Under the pieces are notes generated by a model. It was not told where the DNA came from. It ran no database searches and worked only from the letters and a program-made list of their open reading frames with translations. A program made the position numbers and the translations under genes. Below are positions 12,941-14,215 of a stretch of 14,215 nt of DNA, piece after piece (the stretch's first letter is position 1; each line of letters begins with the position of its first letter). Source of the DNA: Phascolarctobacterium sp. (GTDB taxonomy: Bacteria > Bacillota > Negativicutes > Acidaminococcales > Acidaminococcaceae); contig SFCN01000051.1 of NCBI GenBank assembly GCA_004558595.1, forward strand, positions 1 through 14,215, read 5' to 3'.

Positions 12941-14038
12941 TTACCAAGCAGCGATAGTCAAAACATTATAAGCGGAGGAATCCAGTCTGATATTGCAATC
13001 TACGTTTTCTTGCAGCTGTGCGAAAAGAACTTGAGGAGCGCCACCAAACTGCATAGTAAAGGTACCTCTGCCATTTGCATAGTTAACCAAATTCACATTT
13101 TTTACGCCACGAATAGCCTGTAAACCATTTTGAATTTTAACTAGCTTATCATAAGAGGTAGGAATGACAATCAATTCCATTTTTTGTTTATTTCCTGCCG
13201 CCATTTCCAAAAGCTTACCGGACAGATATTCACCCATAGCGGCACCTGCGTTTTCTAAAGCTTTTTTAGAAGCCACCGCTTCGGAAATATCCGCACCAGA
13301 GCCATATTTGCCCTCTGCAGCGATGATCTGGCCAGTGCGAGCAACGTACATTTTAGCTTCTACACGGGCACGACAACTGGCCACATTAGTTCTTTGGTTT
13401 CCTGGCAAATACCTACCAATATCTCCAACGCCCTCACTAAAGGCTTCGCCTACGACCAAAATGTCTGCCTGCATGGAGCTGGCCAATTGCTCCAATTCAG
13501 AATTACTCAGATTAAAAGGATTATTGTACTGCATTCTTTGCTTACTAATATCCAGCATATTATCAAAACCGGCCTCTATAAAGGCCTTAATAACCGCAGT
13601 TTCTCCGGCAGGGTCAGGAATACGATAACGCAAATGCTGTTCAGGAATCATCACAGCGATTTTAGGATTGCGTAACACATTAACCAAGCCTAAACGGGTA
13701 AGCTCGTTCATCAGCTTAGAATCAGGATTAGTATCTACATCAGCATTAATAGTCACAGCCCAGCCATTAGCATTTTGTTGGCTGGACAAAACTTTGTATT
13801 GATTGACAAATCCCTTAGAATTAGCATAAATCTCATCCTTTAAAACAGCATTTTTGTCAACTATCGTCTCGGAATCAATCAATACTCCTACAGCTTGCTC
13901 TACCGCGCAACGCAAAGCATCATTGGTAGCAGCTGTTTCGGTGACTCCTATGCCAGTTATAGTAATATTTTTCGCCAAAGCGCTGGAGCACATAGCCATG
14001 GACAAAATAGCTACCAGCGCTATCAATAGCTTTCTCAT
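12941..14038 (-). CDS. Exported protein with FlgT_N-like domain
   Basis: This 365-residue protein has a signal peptide (MRKLL, hydrophobic core, probable cut after SSALA at residue 22) without a lipobox cysteine at the cut. Residues about 24-115 resemble the N-terminal domain of flagellar assembly protein T (TETAATNDALRCAVEQAVGV, then SETIV and SKGFVNQYKVL). Residues about 125-280 look like the CsgG/FlgT middle fold (ADILVVGEAF, then RARVEAKMYVARTGQII). The last 80 residues form a separate alpha-beta domain. Related proteins occur in diderm bacteria without flagella, so a general periplasmic or outer-membrane role is likely. Its ATG is 2 nt after the upstream stop, with AGAGG inside that gene, so translation is coupled. 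Domain assignments are by eye. Confidence 0.7.
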   Translation of the reverse strand: MRKLLIALVAILSMAMCSSALAKNITITGIGVTETAATNDALRCAVEQAVGVLIDSETIVDKNAVLKDEIYANSKGFVNQYKVLSSQQNANGWAVTINADVDTNPDSKLMNELTRLGLVNVLRNPKIAVMIPEQHLRYRIPDPAGETAVIKAFIEAGFDNMLDISKQRMQYNNPFNLSNSELEQLASSMQADILVVGEAFSEGVGDIGRYLPGNQRTNVASCRARVEAKMYVARTGQIIAAEGKYGSGADISEAVASKKALENAGAAMGEYLSGKLLEMAAGNKQKMELIVIPTSYDKLVKIQNGLQAIRGVKNVNLVNYANGRGTFTMQFGGAPQVLFAQLQENVDCNIRLDSSAYNVLTIAAW

Positions 14039-14040
14039 AA

Positions 14041-14215
14041 TTAGCCTCTCTTTACTTTATCGCCTACAGCGACGTGGCCCTTACTCTTTTTCAACTCGCA
14101 CAAAGCATAGTTGGGATGAACTTCAACAACCTTCATGGAACCGATTACAATTTCTTTGACAGCAATAATTTGACCGGTTACAGGATGTTTAATAATATTG
14201 CCTTCCTTGTAGATA
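14041..14215 (-). CDS. C-terminal part of an envelope protein, FlgT_C-like (cut by window edge)
   Basis: Only the last 57 codons are inside the window, ending at TAA (14043 to 14041); the gene continues beyond 14215. The visible residues (IYKEGNIIKHPVTGQIIAV, later KVVEVHPNYALCEL, ending VGDKVKRG) look like a compact all-beta domain. It has the pattern of FlgT C-terminal domains and of the tails of CsgG-type lipoproteins. It precedes the FlgT_N-like gene by 2 nt. Together they may supply separate FlgT-type domains. The fuller identity, for example a CsgG-like lipoprotein, cannot be decided from this fragment. Confidence 0.75.
   Translation of the reverse strand, partial: IYKEGNIIKHPVTGQIIAVKEIVIGSMKVVEVHPNYALCELKKSKGHVAVGDKVKRG

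Noticed and set aside
1..14215. CRISPR arrays, tRNA or rRNA genes, insertion sequences and prophage genes
   Set aside because: No regularly spaced repeats, cloverleaf genes, transposase frames with terminal repeats or phage structural genes were found on reading both strands.

Overview
This window looks like chromosomal DNA of a Bacillota bacterium with mid-range GC. I lean towards the diderm Negativicutes (a Phascolarctobacterium/Acidaminococcaceae-like genome), but that placement is inference. It rests on the Firmicutes-type gene order prmA-rsmE-mtaB-HIT-rpsU-yqeY, on strong AGGAGG ribosome binding sites, and on exported FlgT-like proteins that suit a cell with an outer envelope. No IS element, phage gene, tRNA, rRNA or CRISPR array was seen.

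Layout. 1-248 is non-coding sequence with inverted repeats. 249-1361 (+) is a membrane acyltransferase of the acyltransferase-3 family. 1383-1668 holds the most notable locus: a 29-codon membrane-peptide gene on the minus strand (1516-1605), facing a short RNA of about 72 nt on the plus strand. Both end in one shared bidirectional terminator (1460-1489). The short RNA repeats the sequences around the peptide's start codon, and the peptide mRNA can fold its Shine-Dalgarno sequence into a hairpin. This is the architecture of the Fst/par type I toxin-antitoxin systems. 1765-3198 (-) is glucose-6-phosphate isomerase, and 3369-4622 (-) is a DEAD-box RNA helicase with a DEVD motif. 4765-5304 (-) is a small Sel1-like repeat protein with its own promoter and terminator.

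5525-9774 (-) is a translation and RNA-modification cluster, transcribed prmA, rsmE, mtaB, HIT, rpsU, yqeY. A second promoter with perfect consensus hexamers sits just after the HIT gene and drives rpsU-yqeY, which ends at a strong terminator (5482-5519). Divergent from prmA is a threonine ammonia-lyase (9944-11158, +). Its promoter is preceded by a 19-bp perfect palindrome. Convergent with it is nfo, encoding endonuclease IV (11242-12075, -).

12182-14215 (-) is an exported-protein operon. It runs from a gene entering from the window edge (only the C-terminal 57 codons visible, FlgT_C-like), through a FlgT_N-like exported protein, to a CAP-domain secreted protein. The junctions between these genes are 2 and 12 nt, so they are probably co-transcribed.

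Most genes are housekeeping. The toxin-antitoxin-like locus is the part most worth following up. Its peptide is short enough to be missed by standard gene calling.
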